From DASUTB01 sp036374835 (GTDB lineage: Bacteria > Actinomycetota > Actinomycetes > Jiangellales > Jiangellaceae), in the NCBI GenBank assembly GCA_036374835.1, contig DASUTB010000052.1, positions 1 through 64,000 on the forward strand: a stretch of 64,000 nucleotides of DNA, read 5' to 3'. The notes beneath the pieces were generated by a model. It saw only the letters and a program-made list of their open reading frames with translations. It had not been told where the DNA came from and did no database searches. Numbering within the stretch: position 1 is the first letter of the stretch; each line of letters opens with the position of its first letter. The translations under genes were made by a program, and so were the position numbers. Shown here piece after piece: positions 16,185-25,182 of this stretch.

Positions 16185-18139
16185 TGGAGGTGCCGGACCC
16201 GAACACCAGTGCGGCCGGCATCGTGCTGGCCGCTCTCGTTGCGTTCCCCGCCGCATCGGGCGGGGCGCTGCTGGTGGCCGGGCGGCGGGCGGACCGCTTC
16301 GCCGGGTTCGTGTCCGTCGCCGTCGCCGTCGCAGCGTGCGGGCTCGCGGCCGTTGTGGCGACCGGGCGCCCGGTCCTCTCGTTGCCGTTCATGGCAGCGG
16401 TGGACGGCGGCAGCCTGAGCCTGGCCGTCGACGGCATCTCCGCGGTACTGGTCGTGATGGTGACGGTCGTGACGCTCGCCGTTGTCGTGTTCGCGGCGGC
16501 CGACCTGCCCGCGGACGCCGCTCGTGCCCGGTTCTTCGGCTACATCCTCGTGTTCCTCGCGGCGATGCTGCTGACCGTCACCGCCTCCACCGTGCCTGCG
16601 CTGCTCATCGGGTGGGAAGTGATGGGGGCGATGTCGTACGCGCTCATCGGGTACTTCTGGCACGTCCGGGGCAAGATCTCAGCGGGGACGACCGCGTTCG
16701 TCACCACCCGGACCGCAGATCTCGGAATGTACGTCGCCGCCGGCGCGGTGCTCGCCGGCGCGGGCACCCTCGACCTTTCCGGCCTGGCTGCGCTGAGTGG
16801 CGGGTGGGCCGACGTGGCCGCGGCCGGACTCTTCATCGCCGCGCTCGGCAAGTCTGCTCAGCTGCCGTTCTCCGCGTGGCTGTCCGCCGCCATGGAAGGC
16901 CCCAGCCCGGTCAGTGCGCTGCTGCACTCGGCGACCATGGTGGCTGCCGGTGGTTATCTGCTGATTCGCACGATGCCGGTGCTGGAGAGCACCGGGTGGG
17001 CCATCCACGCCGCCGCGTGGTTCGGGGTGATCACCGCGCTGGTTCTCGGCGCGATCGCCTGCGCACACCCTGACCTCAAGCAGGCGCTCGCCGCCAGTAC
17101 GGCGGCCCAGCTGGGCTTCGTGGTGCTCGCGGCCGGCGTCGGGGCCAGCGCCGGCGGCATCGACCATCTCGTGGGACATGCCGGGGTCAAGGCCGGACTG
17201 TTCGTGGCGGTGGGTGCATGGCTCACCGCGCTCGGTGCCACGCGGGCCGCAGGGTTGCGCGGAGCCGGGCGGCGATACCCGGCCATGGGCGCGGCCGCCG
17301 CCGCAGGCTGCCTGGTCCTCGGCGGTATACCCCCGCTCGGACTGTGGGCGACCAAGGACGAAATCCTCGCCGCGACGCACGGCCCGGCACTGCTCACGGC
17401 CGGGCTGGCCGCCTCGGCGCTGGCCGCGGTCTACGCCGGCCGGATTCTGGCGACGGTGCTAGGCGGACGGGCACCCGCTCACGAACTGGACGCCGAAGAA
17501 CACGGCACCCGGCGAGTACCGGCTGTGGCCACCGCCGTCGCCGCGATTCTGGCCCTGGCCTCGGCGGGCATGGGCGCACTCGCGCTACCGCCGGTGGCGC
17601 ACTCCGTCAAGGAGTTGCTCGGTGCCACCGGCGAACCGGCGCCGAGCCTGAGCAGCATGATCGTGACCGGTGGCATCGCGACCGTGCTATTCGTGTCGAC
17701 GGTGGTCTGGCGGCGTACCGTCATGCGGCTGGCCGACACGCCGCTTAGCGAATGGCTGGGCTTGCCGCGGCTGCTCTCGGCTCGCCCCGTCCTCGCCGCC
17801 GCACGTTTCGCCGCACACGCCGACGATCACGTCCTGGACCGGGCCGTGTGGGGCGTTGCGTTCGGAGCGCGACGGCTGGCGGCGATGGTCGCCCGGAGCG
17901 ACGACGGAGGAATCGACCGTGCCGTGTGGGCGGTCGCGTCGGGAGCGCGTCGGTCTGCGGGCGTGGCCGCGCGCAGTGACGATGAGGGCATCGACCGGGC
18001 TGTGCTGTCCATCGCGGCTGGAGTACGGCGACTCGGGCGGGCGGCACGCCGGCCGCAGACCGGACTCCTGCACCAGTACTTCATCCTTGCCGCCAGTGGC
18101 CTGGCGGTCTTGCTCGCGCTGCTTGTGGTGGTGGGGTGA
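16184..18139 (+). CDS. nuoL: NADH-quinone oxidoreductase subunit L-like antiporter subunit, with C-terminal repeats
   Basis: A 651-residue antiporter-like subunit. The proton-path Glu of helix 5 is present in LIGWEVMGAMSYALIG (E145), with the Lys in ALGKSAQLPFSAWL and the HSATMVAAGGYLL helix. Residues 547-624 are three consecutive 26-residue units beginning DDHVLDRAVW, DDGGIDRAVW and DDEGIDRAVL, each ending in a basic patch. They replace the normal lateral helix region before the final membrane helix (QYFILAASGLAVLLALLVVV). ATG 16184 is fixed by the nuoK overlap. Confidence 0.88.
   Translation: MEVPDPNTSAAGIVLAALVAFPAASGGALLVAGRRADRFAGFVSVAVAVAACGLAAVVATGRPVLSLPFMAAVDGGSLSLAVDGISAVLVVMVTVVTLAVVVFAAADLPADAARARFFGYILVFLAAMLLTVTASTVPALLIGWEVMGAMSYALIGYFWHVRGKISAGTTAFVTTRTADLGMYVAAGAVLAGAGTLDLSGLAALSGGWADVAAAGLFIAALGKSAQLPFSAWLSAAMEGPSPVSALLHSATMVAAGGYLLIRTMPVLESTGWAIHAAAWFGVITALVLGAIACAHPDLKQALAASTAAQLGFVVLAAGVGASAGGIDHLVGHAGVKAGLFVAVGAWLTALGATRAAGLRGAGRRYPAMGAAAAAGCLVLGGIPPLGLWATKDEILAATHGPALLTAGLAASALAAVYAGRILATVLGGRAPAHELDAEEHGTRRVPAVATAVAAILALASAGMGALALPPVAHSVKELLGATGEPAPSLSSMIVTGGIATVLFVSTVVWRRTVMRLADTPLSEWLGLPRLLSARPVLAAARFAAHADDHVLDRAVWGVAFGARRLAAMVARSDDGGIDRAVWAVASGARRSAGVAARSDDEGIDRAVLSIAAGVRRLGRAARRPQTGLLHQYFILAASGLAVLLALLVVVG
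17822..18055 (+). repeat. Three tandem 78-base repeats inside nuoL
   Basis: Units 17822-17899, 17900-17977 and 17978-18055, each coding 26 residues of the form DDxxIDRAVWxxAxGARRxAxxxARS. The protein is more similar than the DNA, so the duplication is old and has been kept by selection on the protein. Confidence 0.8.
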
Positions 18140-18143
18140 TCCC

Positions 18144-19664
18144 GTGTACCTGACCGTCGTGATCATGCTGCCGCTGCTTGTCGCCGTACTGCTGCTGGCG
18201 TTGCCCCGGCTTCCGGAGCGAGCCGCAATGGGCATCTGGGTGGCGACGACGGCCGCCGAGGTGGCGCTCGTCGGCTGGATGTGGTGGCGCTTCGCCGCCG
18301 AGCCGTCCGGGTCGTACGGAACCGAGTTCGGCTACGAGGCGAAGGTGTCGTGGATCCCCACGGTCGAGGCCGGCTATCACGTCGGTGTCGACGGCATCTC
18401 GCTACCGCTGCTCGCCATGACGGCCGTGCTCTTCCTCGTGTGCGCCGTGTGGTCGCTGGCCGAACGGCGCCGGCCACGCACCTACGCCGCCCTGTTCCTG
18501 TTCCTCCAGACGGCGTGCATGGGCGCGTTCGCCGCGCTGGATCTGATCTTGTTCTTCGTCTTCTTCGATCTGACCCTCGTCGGCATGTACTTCGTCATCG
18601 CCGGCTGGGGCCATGGTGATCGCCGGCGCAGCGCACTGAAGTTCTTCATCTACACGTTCGTCGGCTCGCTCGCGCTGCTTGTGGGTTTTATCGGGCTGTT
18701 CCTCGGAGGCGACGAGCGCACCTTCGACATGGTCTCGCTCACTGCCGAGCCGCCGCTTCGCGACTCGCCGGTGGCGGCCGGGCTCGTCCTGCTGGCGATC
18801 GGTCTCGGGCTGGCGATCAAGACGCCGACGTTCCCGTTCCACACCTGGCTGCCCGACGCACATACCGACGCTCCTGCTCCGGGCTCGGCCATCCTCGCCG
18901 GCGTCCTGCTCAAGCTCGGCACCTACGGCTTCGTGCGGATTGCGATGCCGATGTTGCCGGACGCGTGGCAGCGGTGGGCGGCCGTTGTGGTGGTGGTCGG
19001 TGTGGTGAGCGCGATCTGGGGCGCACTCGTCGCGTTCGCCCAGCAGGACGCCAAACGCATGGTCGCTTACACGTCGGTGAACCACATGGGCTACGTCCTG
19101 CTCGCGCTCGGCGCCGCCGGGCTCGCCGGCCAGGCCGACGCCGAAGCACGGGGTGTGGCCACGGTCGGCGCGGTCGTGCAGATGGTCAGCCACGGACTGC
19201 TGACAGGTGCGCTGTTCCTGCTCATGGGCGTGCTATGGGCGCGTGGCGGGACGTATGCGTTCGGCCGTTGGGGTGGGCTGGCAGGGCCGGCACCGGTGTT
19301 CGCCGCATGCTTCGGAGTCGCGGCCTTCGGTTCACTGGGCCTGCCGGGGCTCTCCGGTTTCATCGGCGAGTTCCAGATCTTCGCCGGTTCGTTGCAGGCG
19401 GCACCGGTGGCCGTCGTCATCGCCGCGACCGGCATCGTGATCACCGCCGGGCTTTTCCTGACCGCGATCCGGCGGCTGCTCACCGGCGACACGGTCGCTC
19501 CCACGCCGGCGAAGTCGTGGGGCCTGAACGATATGGGTGCCCGTGAGGTTGCCGCGGTAGCGCCGCTGCTCGCGCTGTCCCTGCTGATCGGCGTGGCGCC
19601 ACGCGTACTGCTGGACGTGATCGAGCCCGCAGCGACGACGCTCGCAGCGCTGATCGGCGGATGA
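18144..19664 (+). CDS. nuoM: NADH-quinone oxidoreductase subunit M-like antiporter subunit
   Basis: A 506-residue antiporter-like subunit with about 14 helices. Conserved segments include YHVGVDGISLPLL, KTPTFPFHTWLPDAHTDAP (with the path Lys) and MVAYTSVNHMGYVLL. The essential helix 5 glutamate (E144 in E. coli) is Asp here, in FFVFFDLTLVGMYF (D142). GTG 18144 follows the nuoL stop by 4 bases, with a GGTGGGG site. Confidence 0.9.
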   Translation: MYLTVVIMLPLLVAVLLLALPRLPERAAMGIWVATTAAEVALVGWMWWRFAAEPSGSYGTEFGYEAKVSWIPTVEAGYHVGVDGISLPLLAMTAVLFLVCAVWSLAERRRPRTYAALFLFLQTACMGAFAALDLILFFVFFDLTLVGMYFVIAGWGHGDRRRSALKFFIYTFVGSLALLVGFIGLFLGGDERTFDMVSLTAEPPLRDSPVAAGLVLLAIGLGLAIKTPTFPFHTWLPDAHTDAPAPGSAILAGVLLKLGTYGFVRIAMPMLPDAWQRWAAVVVVVGVVSAIWGALVAFAQQDAKRMVAYTSVNHMGYVLLALGAAGLAGQADAEARGVATVGAVVQMVSHGLLTGALFLLMGVLWARGGTYAFGRWGGLAGPAPVFAACFGVAAFGSLGLPGLSGFIGEFQIFAGSLQAAPVAVVIAATGIVITAGLFLTAIRRLLTGDTVAPTPAKSWGLNDMGAREVAAVAPLLALSLLIGVAPRVLLDVIEPAATTLAALIGG

Positions 19665-21088
19665 GCGGCATGGGGAACCCGCTCGAGCTGCTGCCAGAGA
19701 TGCTGCTGCTCACCGGGGCCGTCGGCGGGTTGCTGCTCGGCATGTGGACCCCGCAGCGTCGACAGGGCCGGGTCGCTGTGGTCGCCGTGCTGCTCTGCCT
19801 GGCCAGTGCAGCGCTGTCCGCCGCGGCCCTGGCCGGGCCGGACGTGGAGGTGTTCCACGGCACCTGGCTGGTCGACACGATCACCGGAGTGGTGCGGGTC
19901 GTGGTGGCGCTCGGCGCCGCCGTCGCCGTCCTGCTGTGCCGGTCATCACTGAAGGGCCGGCCGCGCGAGACCGAGGCCTACGTGCTGGTTCTGCTCGCCG
20001 CCATCGGTTCGATCACCTTGGCCGCCAGCGGCGACGTGCTCGTGCTGATGGCCGCGTACCTGCTGGCCAGCATTCCGCTCTACGCGCTCGTGGGGATGCA
20101 GAAGGACTCGCGCGGCGTCGAGGCGACGCTGAAGTACTTCCTCATGGGCGCCTTCGTCGGGATTGTGATGCTGCTCGGCATAACGGCGTTGGTGCTGGGC
20201 GTCGGACGGAGCCGGTACGACGTCCTGGCTGCTGTGCTGCCCGACCAGCCGACGCCGATCGTGGCCGTCGGCGTGCTGGGCGTGCTGGCCGGGCTCGCGT
20301 TCAAGGCCGGCGCCGTCCCGCTGCACTTCTGGGTGCCTGATGTCACGGCCGGCACGACCCCGGCAATTGCCGCGTTCATCACGACGATTCCGAAGATCGG
20401 CGCCCTCGCGGCGGTGTTCCGGCTGATGGACGGACCGTTCGCCGATGTCCCGCTCGACGTGCCGCTCGTTGTCGCGGTGATCGCCACGGCCAGCATGACG
20501 CTGGGAAACCTGGCCGCCTTCGCGCAGGACGAGGTGCTGCGCCTGCTCGCCTACTCGACCATCAGCCAGGTCGGTTATGTGCTCATGGTGGTCGCCGTCG
20601 CGGACCGGACCGACCTGGCGCTTCCAGCGCTGGCGATCTACCTGGCGGCGTATACGGTCGCGAACATCGGCGCGTTCGCCGCCGCCGCGGCCGCACCGGA
20701 AGCGCGCACGATCGCGGAATGGTCCGCGGCGGCCGGTCACCGCCGGTGGCTCGTGCTGAGCCTGGTGATCTGCCTGCTCGGTCTGGTCGGCACGCCGCCG
20801 ACGGCCGTGTTCGTCGGCAAGCTCGCGGCTTTCCTCGCGGCCGCGGACGGCGGCCTGGCCTGGCTGGTCGTGGTCGCCGCGGTGAACACGGTCGCCAGCC
20901 TCTTCTACTACCTGCGGTGGATCGTCCCTGCTTTCGGCGGCGTCGGCGGGGGAGCCGCGGGCTCGGCGGCATCAGGCGGCCCCGGCGCCGTCCTGCGGCT
21001 GCCGGTGGTCGTCGTTCACGGTGCCGCGGCCGGATCCATCGTGCTCGGCGTGGCGGCCGGTTGGTACGTCGCTGGGATCGTCGGCTGA
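19661..21088 (+). CDS. nuoN: NADH-quinone oxidoreductase subunit N-like antiporter subunit
   Basis: A 475-residue antiporter-like subunit. The Lys-bearing helix GLAFKAGAVPLHFWVPDV and LAYSTISQVGYVLM are conserved. The helix 5 glutamate expected in the motif LGxELxSLPLYxL (E133 in E. coli) is Tyr in LMAAYLLASIPLYALVG (Y133). ATG 19661 overlaps the nuoM stop. This is the last gene of the operon; the convergent fpg gene ends 5 bases after it. Confidence 0.9.
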   Translation: MSGMGNPLELLPEMLLLTGAVGGLLLGMWTPQRRQGRVAVVAVLLCLASAALSAAALAGPDVEVFHGTWLVDTITGVVRVVVALGAAVAVLLCRSSLKGRPRETEAYVLVLLAAIGSITLAASGDVLVLMAAYLLASIPLYALVGMQKDSRGVEATLKYFLMGAFVGIVMLLGITALVLGVGRSRYDVLAAVLPDQPTPIVAVGVLGVLAGLAFKAGAVPLHFWVPDVTAGTTPAIAAFITTIPKIGALAAVFRLMDGPFADVPLDVPLVVAVIATASMTLGNLAAFAQDEVLRLLAYSTISQVGYVLMVVAVADRTDLALPALAIYLAAYTVANIGAFAAAAAAPEARTIAEWSAAAGHRRWLVLSLVICLLGLVGTPPTAVFVGKLAAFLAAADGGLAWLVVVAAVNTVASLFYYLRWIVPAFGGVGGGAAGSAASGGPGAVLRLPVVVVHGAAAGSIVLGVAAGWYVAGIVG

Positions 21089-21093
21089 AGGCC

Positions 21094-21762
21094 TCACGGC
21101 TGTGGCTGGCACTTCGGGCACCAGACCGTGCGTCGCGAGTTCATCCGGGTATGGCTCAGCTTCGTCCCGCAACGCGGGCAGCGGCCGCCGTCCTCGTCAC
21201 GGCGACCGGTCAGCCAGCCCGACGTGGTCGGCACCCTCCCAGCAGCCGTGGAATTGCGGAGCACCGTTCGCATGCGGCGATGGAAGCGCCGGACGTCCGC
21301 GTCCGACAGGTCGCGCGCCGGGGTCCGCGGATGGATGCGGGTGCGCCACAGGATCTCGTCCACGAGCAGGTTTCCCAGGCCCGCGACCACGGTCTGGTCC
21401 ATCAGTGCGGATTTCACCTGCCGGTTGGTCTCGCGCAGCCGAATGCTGAGGTCCGCTGCGGTGATGTCGGTCGCGTCGGGTCCGGTCTCACCGACGATCT
21501 TGTTCACCGCGCTGTCGTCTTCGGCGAGCCGCACCCCTTGCTTGCGCATGTCGCGGTACCGGAGTTCGCCGTGCTCGGTCGTGACGACGATCCGGTCGTG
21601 CCGGTGGCTCGGTTCATCGGCACCGCCGGTGTCACCGGCCCAGATGAGCTCGCCGGTCATGCCGAAGTGGAAGATCACGCTCGGATCCTTCCGCCGGTGC
21701 TGCACGCCAGGTGGCCGTACCGCTATGCGGCGGAAGCCCTCGACATCGGGTAGCTCAGGCAT
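21094..21762 (-). CDS. Fpg/Nei-family DNA glycosylase with N-terminal internal deletion
   Basis: A 222-residue member of the formamidopyrimidine-DNA glycosylase family, about 50 residues shorter than its relatives. The N-terminus PELPDVEGFRR keeps catalytic Pro2 and Glu3. The sequence then jumps to DPSVIFHFGMTGELIW, removing the strand region with the conserved catalytic-loop Lys. The helix-two-turn-helix (VAGLGNLLVDEILW) and the C-terminal zinc finger (CPRCGTKL ... VWCPKCQ) are intact. The deletion keeps the frame, so a product is made, but DNA lyase activity is doubtful. ATG 21762 is fixed by the need for an N-terminal proline after Met removal. Confidence 0.75.
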   Translation of the reverse strand: MPELPDVEGFRRIAVRPPGVQHRRKDPSVIFHFGMTGELIWAGDTGGADEPSHRHDRIVVTTEHGELRYRDMRKQGVRLAEDDSAVNKIVGETGPDATDITAADLSIRLRETNRQVKSALMDQTVVAGLGNLLVDEILWRTRIHPRTPARDLSDADVRRFHRRMRTVLRNSTAAGRVPTTSGWLTGRRDEDGGRCPRCGTKLSHTRMNSRRTVWCPKCQPQP

Positions 21763-21815
21763 GGCAAATCCACCTTCCTGCCTGACCTCTACCCGTCGAG
21801 AGAGCCGAGTACTCA

Positions 21816-21864
21816 TGATCCGGTGCACTTACCGACGTATACGAGCAGTAAGTGCACCGGATCA
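21816..21864. promoter_or_regulatory. 17-base perfect inverted repeat between fpg and formate dehydrogenase
   Basis: TGATCCGGTGCACTTAC (21816-21832) and GTAAGTGCACCGGATCA (21848-21864) surround a 15-base spacer that itself contains the palindrome CGTATACG. It sits 23 bases upstream of the -35 of the formate dehydrogenase promoter, so it is more likely an operator than a terminator. Confidence 0.5.
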
Positions 21865-21886
21865 CTGGACGCGCGCCGTGCGGTCC

Positions 21887-21911
21887 GTTACTCGACGGCG
21901 GAACTGGGTAT
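21887..21911 (+). promoter_or_regulatory. SigB/F-type promoter, GTTA-N15-GGGTAT
   Basis: GTTA 21887-21890, 15-base spacer, GGGTAT 21906-21911, 37 bases before the GTG of the formate dehydrogenase alpha gene. Confidence 0.6.
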
Positions 21912-21948
21912 AACAGGCATAGCCGAGCTGTTTTGGCGGGGTGATCTT

Positions 21949-24900
21949 GTGGGCCTCAAGACGTGGCTGGACCATTGGCCGGTGTACCGGCAGCTCACCG
22001 GTTCCGACCCGTTGGGACGCGGTGCCGCGAGTATGTCGCAGCGCAGCGCGCAGCTGACACCACGGACCGAGACGGCCGAGCGGGTCGTGAAATCGATCTG
22101 CCCCTACTGCGCGGTCGGATGCGGGCAGGAAGTCTACGTCGAGGACGGCAAGGTCACTCAGATCGAGGGTGATCCGGACAGCCCGATCTCGCGCGGCAGG
22201 CTGTGCCCGAAGGGCGCCGCGAGTGAGCAGTTGGTCAACTCGCCGTCGCGGGCCACCAAGGTCCGTTACCGGCGGCCGTACGGCACCGAGTGGGAGGACC
22301 TCGACCTCGACACGGCCCTGGACGTGATCGCCGACCGGGTCATCGACACCCGGCGGCGCACCTGGCAGGACGTCGACGACGAGGGCCATGCGCTCAACCG
22401 CACGCTCGGCATCTCGCATCTGGGTGGCGCGACCCTCGACAACGAGGAGAACTACCTCATCAAGAAGCTCTACACCGCGCTGGGCGCCATCCAGGTCGAG
22501 AACCAGGCCCGCATTTGACACTCCTCAACGGTTCCCGGTCTGGGGACCTCGTTCGGGCGCGGAGGGGCCACGACCTTCCAGCAGGATCTGCAGAACGCGG
22601 ACTGCATCGTCATCCAGGGCTCGAACATGGCCGAGTGCCATCCGGTCGGCTTCCAGTGGGTGATGGAGGCCAAGCAGCGCGGCGCCACCGTCTTCCATGT
22701 CGATCCCCGGTTCACCCGTACCAGCGCGCTCGCCGACGTGCACGTGCCGCTTCGCGCGGGCACCGACATCGCGCTTCTGGGTGGGCTGATCAACTACGTG
22801 CTGGAGAACGAGCTCGAGTTCCGCGACTACGTGCTCGCGTACACGAACGCGTCCGCCATCGTCGACGAGCGGTTCCGTGACACGGAGGACCTCGACGGCC
22901 TGTTCTCCGGATACGACCCGCAAAGCCGTATGTATCACCCGGAGAGCTGGGAGTACCAGGGTGCGGAGGCGGCCGCGGCCGCCGGACATCGGGACATGCC
23001 CAAGGGCAAGGCCGACCGGCACGGAGCTGCGGAACGGACCGGTTCGGGAGGACCGGCAGTGTCCGGCAAGCCGGACAGTGATCCGACGCTGCAGGATCCG
23101 CGCTGCGTCTACCAGATCCTCAAGCGCCACTTCGCCCGGTACACACCGGAGATGGTGGAGCAGATCTGCGGCATACCGCAGGCGATGTTCCGGCAGATCG
23201 CCGAAGCCGTGACTCGCAACTCCGGCCGCGACCGGACCACCGCTTGGGTGTATTCGGTGGGGTGGACGCAACACACGGTCGGCGTGCAGTACATCCGGAC
23301 GGCGTCCATCCTGCAGTTGCTGCTCGGCAACATCGGCCGGCCCGGTGGCGGGATCCTCGCCCTGCGCGGGCACGCGTCGATCCAGGGCTCGACGGATATC
23401 CCGACCCTGTTCAACCTGCTGCCGGGCTACATCCCGATGCCGCACGCGCATCACGACGAGGATCTGGACGCTTTCGTCGCCGAGGACGCCGGCAGCACGG
23501 GGTTCTGGGGGAATATGAGGGCCTACACCGTGAGCCTGCTCAAGGCGTGGTGGGGTGATGGGGCGACCGCCGAGAACGACTACCGGTTCGCGTACCTGCC
23601 GAAAGTCAGCGGCGACCACGGCACCTATCAGACGGTTCTGGACCAGATCGCCGGCACCGTCAAGGGCTACTTCGTCATCGGAGAGAATCCGGCGGTCGGG
23701 TCGGCCAATACCAAGCTCCAGCGTCTTGGGCTGGCCAACCTGGAGTGGCTGGTGGTACGGGACCTGCAGCTGATCGAGACGGCCACGTTCTGGAAGAACG
23801 CGCCGGAGATCGAGACCGGCGAGCTTTCGACCGACACGATAGCCACCGAGGTCTTCTTCCTGCCTGCGGCCGCGCACACCGAGAAGGACGGGACGTTCAC
23901 CAACACCCAGCGGCTGCTGCAATGGCATGCACGGGCCGTGGAGCCGCGCGGTGACCAGCGCAGCGACCTGTGGTTCTACTACCACCTCGGTCGGCGGATC
24001 CGGGAGAAGCTGGCCGACTCGACCGATGAGCGCGACCGGCCGATCCTCGAGCTGACGTGGCAGTACCCGACCGAGGGCCGGCTGGCCGAGCCGAACGCGG
24101 AGGCGGTGCTGCGCGAGATCAACGGTGTCGGACCGGACGGGAGCGCGCTGTCGTCGTACACCCAGTTGCGCGACGACGGCTCGACGGCGTGCGGCTGCTG
24201 GATCTACTGCGGCTGTTACGCCGACGAGATCAACCAGCCGGCCCGCCGCAAGCCGGGCAGCGAGCAGTCATGGGTGGCACCGGAGTGGGCCTGGGCGTGG
24301 CCGGAGAACCGGCGCATCATCTACAACCGGGCGTCGGCCGACCCCGACGGGCGGCCGTGGAGCGAACGCAAGGCCTACGTGTGGTGGGACGCCGACCAGG
24401 AGAAGTGGACCGGCCACGACACGCCGGATTTCGAGGCCACCAAAGCTCCGGACTTCGATCCCGAGCCGGGTGCGAAGGCGCAGGACGCGCTCGCGGGTAT
24501 CGACGCCTTCATCATGCAGACCGACGGCAAGGCCTGGTTGTACGTGCCGACCGGTCTGCTGGACGGTCCGCTACCGGCACACTACGAGCCGCAGGAGTCA
24601 CCGTTCGGCAATGCGCTCTACGGCCAGCAGGCGAACCCGGTCCGGCAGACCTACCGGCATCCGGCGAACCGGTACCACCCGACCGCGTCCGAGGTGTTCC
24701 CGTTCGTGCTCACCACCTACCGGCTGACCGAACATCACACCGCCGGAGGGATGAGTAGGTTCCTGCCGTACCTGTCCGAGCTGCAGCCGGAGTTCTTCTG
24801 CGAGGTCTCGCCGGAGCTGGCCGAACAGCGTGGCCTGGAGCACGGGGGATGGGCGACGATCGTGACCGCGCGCACGGCCGTTGAGGCACGGGTTCTGGTC

Positions 24901-25167
24901 ACCGAGCGACTGCGTTCGTTGACCGTTCAGGGCCGAACGATCCATCAGGTGGGAGTTCCGTACCACTGGGGTGCCAACGGGCTCTCCACCGGTGACAGTG
25001 GCAACGAGCTGATCTCGGCCGCGCTCGACCCCAACGTCCAGATCCCGGAGTCCAAGGTGGCTACGTGCGACATAGTCGCTGGTCGGCGGCCGCGTGGCCC
25101 GGCCCGGATGCGTCTGGTGGACGACTACCGCGAGCGGGCCGGCATCACCGAGCAGACCGGAACTTGA
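21949..25167 (+). CDS. fdhA: Formate dehydrogenase alpha subunit, selenocysteine-containing
   Basis: A 1072-residue molybdenum/tungsten bis-MGD formate dehydrogenase. An in-frame TGA at 22516-22518 is residue 190. The context NQARI-Sec-HSSTVPGL matches NQARV-Sec-HGPTVA of E. coli FdnG, and the same frame continues with GTSFGRGGATTFQQDL. The N-terminal [4Fe-4S] site is CPYCAVGCGQEVY ... RGRLCPKG. No twin-arginine signal is seen, so the enzyme should face the cytoplasm. GTG 21949 has GGCGGGG about 8 bases upstream. It forms an operon with the 4Fe-4S and NrfD-type subunits that follow. Standard gene calling would split it at 22518; that would be wrong. Confidence 0.93.
22516..22548 (+). promoter_or_regulatory. 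UGA Sec codon and bacterial SECIS hairpin
   Basis: After the TGA there are 11 bases, then stem GGTTCCC (22530-22536), apical loop GGTCT (22537-22541) and stem GGGGACC (22542-22548), with one G-U pair. The 11-base distance and the GGUCU loop are the same as in E. coli fdhF, where SelB binds. Confidence 0.88.
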
Positions 25168-25182
25168 GGGGGCGACGACCGG

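Noticed and set aside
22516..22518. Stop codon or frameshift in formate dehydrogenase
   Set aside because: The same frame continues without change on both sides, the residue matches Sec of FdnG, a SECIS follows and the full Sec machinery is nearby.
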